Under the pieces are notes generated by a model. That model searched no databases and was not told the DNA's origin. It saw only the letters and a list, made by a program, of their open reading frames with translations. Shown here one piece after another: positions 14,578-16,070 of a stretch of 16,070 bases of DNA (the stretch's first letter is position 1; the number at the start of each line of letters is the position of its first letter). This DNA is from Euryarchaeota archaeon UBA495 (lineage in GTDB: Archaea; Thermoplasmatota; Poseidoniia; Poseidoniales; Poseidoniaceae), in the NCBI GenBank assembly GCA_002496845.1, contig DALQ01000048.1, positions 1-16,070 of the forward strand, read 5' to 3'. A program made the translations under genes and the position numbers.

Positions 14578-14949
14578 TCAAGCCCGCAGGCCCTTGATGA
14601 GTTCGAGGACTTCATCGAGCATTTCCTGGGCGGCTTTGGGCACGTCCATGATGGCAAGGCTCGCGGCTTTCACGCCCGTTTCCATGCCGGCTTCCTTCGC
14701 GAGGAATTCCTGAGAGGGCACGTAGCCGAAGGGGATGCTGTTGTCATCGCAGATGAGTGGAATGTGGTTGACCAACTCGGGGGGGTTGACGTCCTCAGCG
14801 AGCACGACGAACGCCGCGGTCTTGCGGAGCGCCACTTTGGTGACTTCGTTCGATCCGCGCTTGATGCGGCCGCCGTTGCAGGCTTGCACCAATTCGTAGA
14901 TCTTGTTGCTGACGTCTTCTGGGGTCTCGTATCGCACATGCACACTCAT
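14578..14949 (-). CDS. rpl7ae: Ribosomal protein L7Ae (eL8), kink-turn RNA-binding protein
   Basis: 123 aa. It binds kink-turn RNA in 23S rRNA and, in archaea, also in box C/D and H/ACA guide RNPs and RNase P. The RNA-contact motif RGSNEVTK lies at residues 31-38, followed by the core strand AAFVVLAEDVNP and HIPLICDDNSIPFGYV, as in archaeal family members. Length is normal. The start is ATG 14949 with GAGGAGG 7 nt upstream; longer in-frame extension to 15186 is without SD and overlaps the PRPP synthetase gene. It is the first gene of the translation operon, with a good TATA box upstream. Confidence 0.96.
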   Translation of the reverse strand: MSVHVRYETPEDVSNKIYELVQACNGGRIKRGSNEVTKVALRKTAAFVVLAEDVNPPELVNHIPLICDDNSIPFGYVPSQEFLAKEAGMETGVKAASLAIMDVPKAAQEMLDEVLELIKGLRA

Positions 14950-14992
14950 CGGATATCCTCCTCGTGTAGGTAAGCCGTGCGCCACGTGGTCC

Positions 14993-15000
14993 GGATATAA
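14993..15000 (-). promoter_or_regulatory. TATA box (TTTATATC) of the translation operon
   Basis: On the minus strand GTTTATATCC is a close match to the archaeal TATA consensus. It lies about 44-51 bp before ATG 14949, so transcription should begin near 14970, leaving a leader of about 20 nt with the strong GAGGAGG SD. It abuts a perfect 6-bp inverted repeat. Confidence 0.65.
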
Positions 15001-15017
15001 ACGCACCGGAATGCGTT
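15000..15017. promoter_or_regulatory. Perfect inverted repeat next to the operon TATA box
   Basis: AACGCA and TGCGTT are exact reverse complements separated by 6 nt. The repeat begins 10 bp after the PRPP synthetase stop and touches the TATA box. It may be a hairpin that ends prs transcripts or an operator for the ribosomal operon. Only the symmetry is seen; function is inferred. Confidence 0.4.
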
Positions 15018-15026
15018 CAGCGTGCC

Positions 15027-15971
15027 TCAGGACCACGTTTTGAGAATGGATTCGACGCCCCGCGCGAGCGCAGGACCTCCCTCGATGACCCCACGGGGGT
15101 TGGGCAGGCTCCCCGTGGCATGGACGCCGTCGACGAAACTGGAGAGCCTGTGGATGGCGCCGCCGGTGAACAAACCATGGCAGCATGCCGCGTGAACGGC
15201 GATGGCGCCTTGGCTTCGCAGGGCTTCTGCAGCACGGCAGATGGTCCCGCCCGTCGCAATCATGTCGTCAACGATGGCGACGATTTTTCCGTCGACGTCC
15301 AAATCCTTCGCTTTGTGAACAATGGTATGGGCGTCGATGCGGGTTTTCTCAAGATAGGAGAAGCCACATCCGATCTCCTCGGCCACCGCTGAAGCCCGAT
15401 CGATGGCTCCTTTGTCGGGCGAGAGCACGAAGTCCGGTTTGACCGTCGACTGAAGGTGAGCAGCAAGTTCGGGCATGGCGCTGGTGAACGCGACCGGCAC
15501 CGGCATGTCCTCGAGCACGGCGGGCGCGTGGAGGTCAAGCACGACCATCGCGTCGCAATGGGCGGCCAAAAGTCGACCAATGGCTTTGGCTGAAATCGGC
15601 TCACCGGGCTTGAATCGCTTGTCTTGTCGGGCGTACCCATAGTAGGGAATCGCCAAAATCACGCCAGATCCGACGTCATCCATGGCCTGGGGCCCGATAT
15701 TTCGCAAATTTTCCATTCGTCCCGCTCGGAGGTCTCGGATCAAGTCCAGCAAAAGCAGGGTTTCCACGATGCCGGCGTCGGGAAAGGTGTTGGAAACCAC
15801 GACGACGGGCTCGCTGCGGATGGCCTCAATGTGCTCTTCAGGCATGCGGACGTAGCCTTCGGTGTCAGGGAAACGCCGAGATTCTGCCGGGATATGCCTC
15901 CATCCGAGGCTGGTGGCCAGTTCCTCCGCGATGGCCCGCGCGTTGCTGCTGGAGACGACCGCCACATGCAT
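15027..15971 (-). CDS. prs: Ribose-phosphate pyrophosphokinase (PRPP synthetase)
   Basis: 314 aa, cytosolic. It makes PRPP from ribose 5-phosphate and ATP for nucleotide, histidine and tryptophan synthesis. Motifs are RFPDTEGYVRM (33-43), PYYGYARQDKRF (109-120, ATP contacts), LDLHAP (145-150), the flexible loop LEKTRI (207-212) with catalytic Lys and Arg, and the PRPP loop VDDMIATGGT (234-243). Length and motif order are those of archaeal enzymes. ATG 15971 has no clear SD, and I see no TATA box in the 45 bp between it and tRNA-Ile, so it may be transcribed with the tRNA. Its stop lies 77 bp before L7Ae. Confidence 0.95.
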   Translation of the reverse strand: MHVAVVSSSNARAIAEELATSLGWRHIPAESRRFPDTEGYVRMPEEHIEAIRSEPVVVVSNTFPDAGIVETLLLLDLIRDLRAGRMENLRNIGPQAMDDVGSGVILAIPYYGYARQDKRFKPGEPISAKAIGRLLAAHCDAMVVLDLHAPAVLEDMPVPVAFTSAMPELAAHLQSTVKPDFVLSPDKGAIDRASAVAEEIGCGFSYLEKTRIDAHTIVHKAKDLDVDGKIVAIVDDMIATGGTICRAAEALRSQGAIAVHAACCHGLFTGGAIHRLSSFVDGVHATGSLPNPRGVIEGGPALARGVESILKTWS

Positions 15972-16016
15972 GGCTTCGACCGGCGCTTCAAGGGCTTTCC
16001 CGTGGAAGGGTGTGAG

Positions 16017-16070
16017 TGCGCGAGGCAGGACTCGAACCTGCGACCTCCCGGTTATCAGCCGGGTGCTCCA
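16017..16070 (-). tRNA. tRNA-Ile (anticodon GAT), 5' part cut off by window edge
   Basis: On the minus strand the visible part begins within the D-arm, then anticodon stem CCCGG/CCGGG around loop CTGATAA gives anticodon GAT. The variable loop and T-arm GCAGG-TTCGAGT-CCTGC follow, then acceptor strand CTCGCGC and discriminator A at 16017. No CCA is encoded. The acceptor 5' strand and most of the D-arm lie beyond the window. Confidence 0.93.

Overview
The window looks like chromosomal DNA from a GC-rich, probably planktonic, euryarchaeon. My best guess is a Marine Group II (Poseidoniales) or related Thermoplasmatota lineage. The archaeal assignment rests on the gene cluster eL8(L7Ae)-eS28-eL24-ndk-aIF5B, an archaeal PRPP synthetase, an archaeal-type phosphoglycolate phosphatase, TATA-like boxes about 25-35 bp upstream of several genes, and Shine-Dalgarno sites of the GGTGA/GGAGG type. 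The lineage guess is weaker. It rests on a secreted protein with Asp/Gly-rich calcium repeats and a C-terminal 'GWTMDQW..YG..WL' tail, a combination I associate with marine group II proteins from memory.

Left part (1-4021). A 3'-truncated tRNA-Leu(CAG) and a HAD phosphatase lie on the minus strand. Divergent from them, on the plus strand, is a P1B heavy-metal ATPase followed by a small protein with three consecutive zinc ribbons. The ATPase and zinc-ribbon genes are 31 bp apart and probably form one transcription unit concerned with metal handling.

Centre (4022-9104, plus strand). Two large lineage-type proteins follow. One is a soluble protein of about 835 residues with a very long charged coiled coil and a disordered Pro/Ala tail. 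The other is an 801-residue exported, membrane-anchored protein with an N-terminal propeller-like domain, calcium-binding TSP3-like repeats, one membrane helix and an acidic tail that is probably cytoplasmic. Neither has a function I can assign.

Right part (9111-16070, minus strand). In the direction of transcription, from high to low coordinates, the order is: tRNA-Ile(GAT) (5' half cut off by the window end), PRPP synthetase, then a promoter and the ribosomal/translation operon L7Ae-S28e-L24e-NDK-aIF5B. After these come a MoxR AAA+ ATPase, a ParA ATPase, and a two-gene pair made of a ribbon-helix-helix DNA-binding protein and an 87-residue protein of unknown family, overlapping by 4 nt. The translation operon joins ribosomal proteins, nucleotide balancing (NDK) and initiation (aIF5B); PRPP synthetase just upstream feeds nucleotide synthesis.

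No gene-free stretch longer than about 125 bp is present. The longest gaps are 4022-4146, which holds a TATA-like box, the divergent spacer 850-942, and 9614-9703, which holds a TATA-like box. I saw no insertion sequence, CRISPR array, rRNA or obvious pseudogene. The most interesting items are the RHH/87-aa pair next to ParA, an eL24 that has lost its zinc ligands, a P1B ATPase with mixed metal-site signatures, and the two large uncharacterised proteins.
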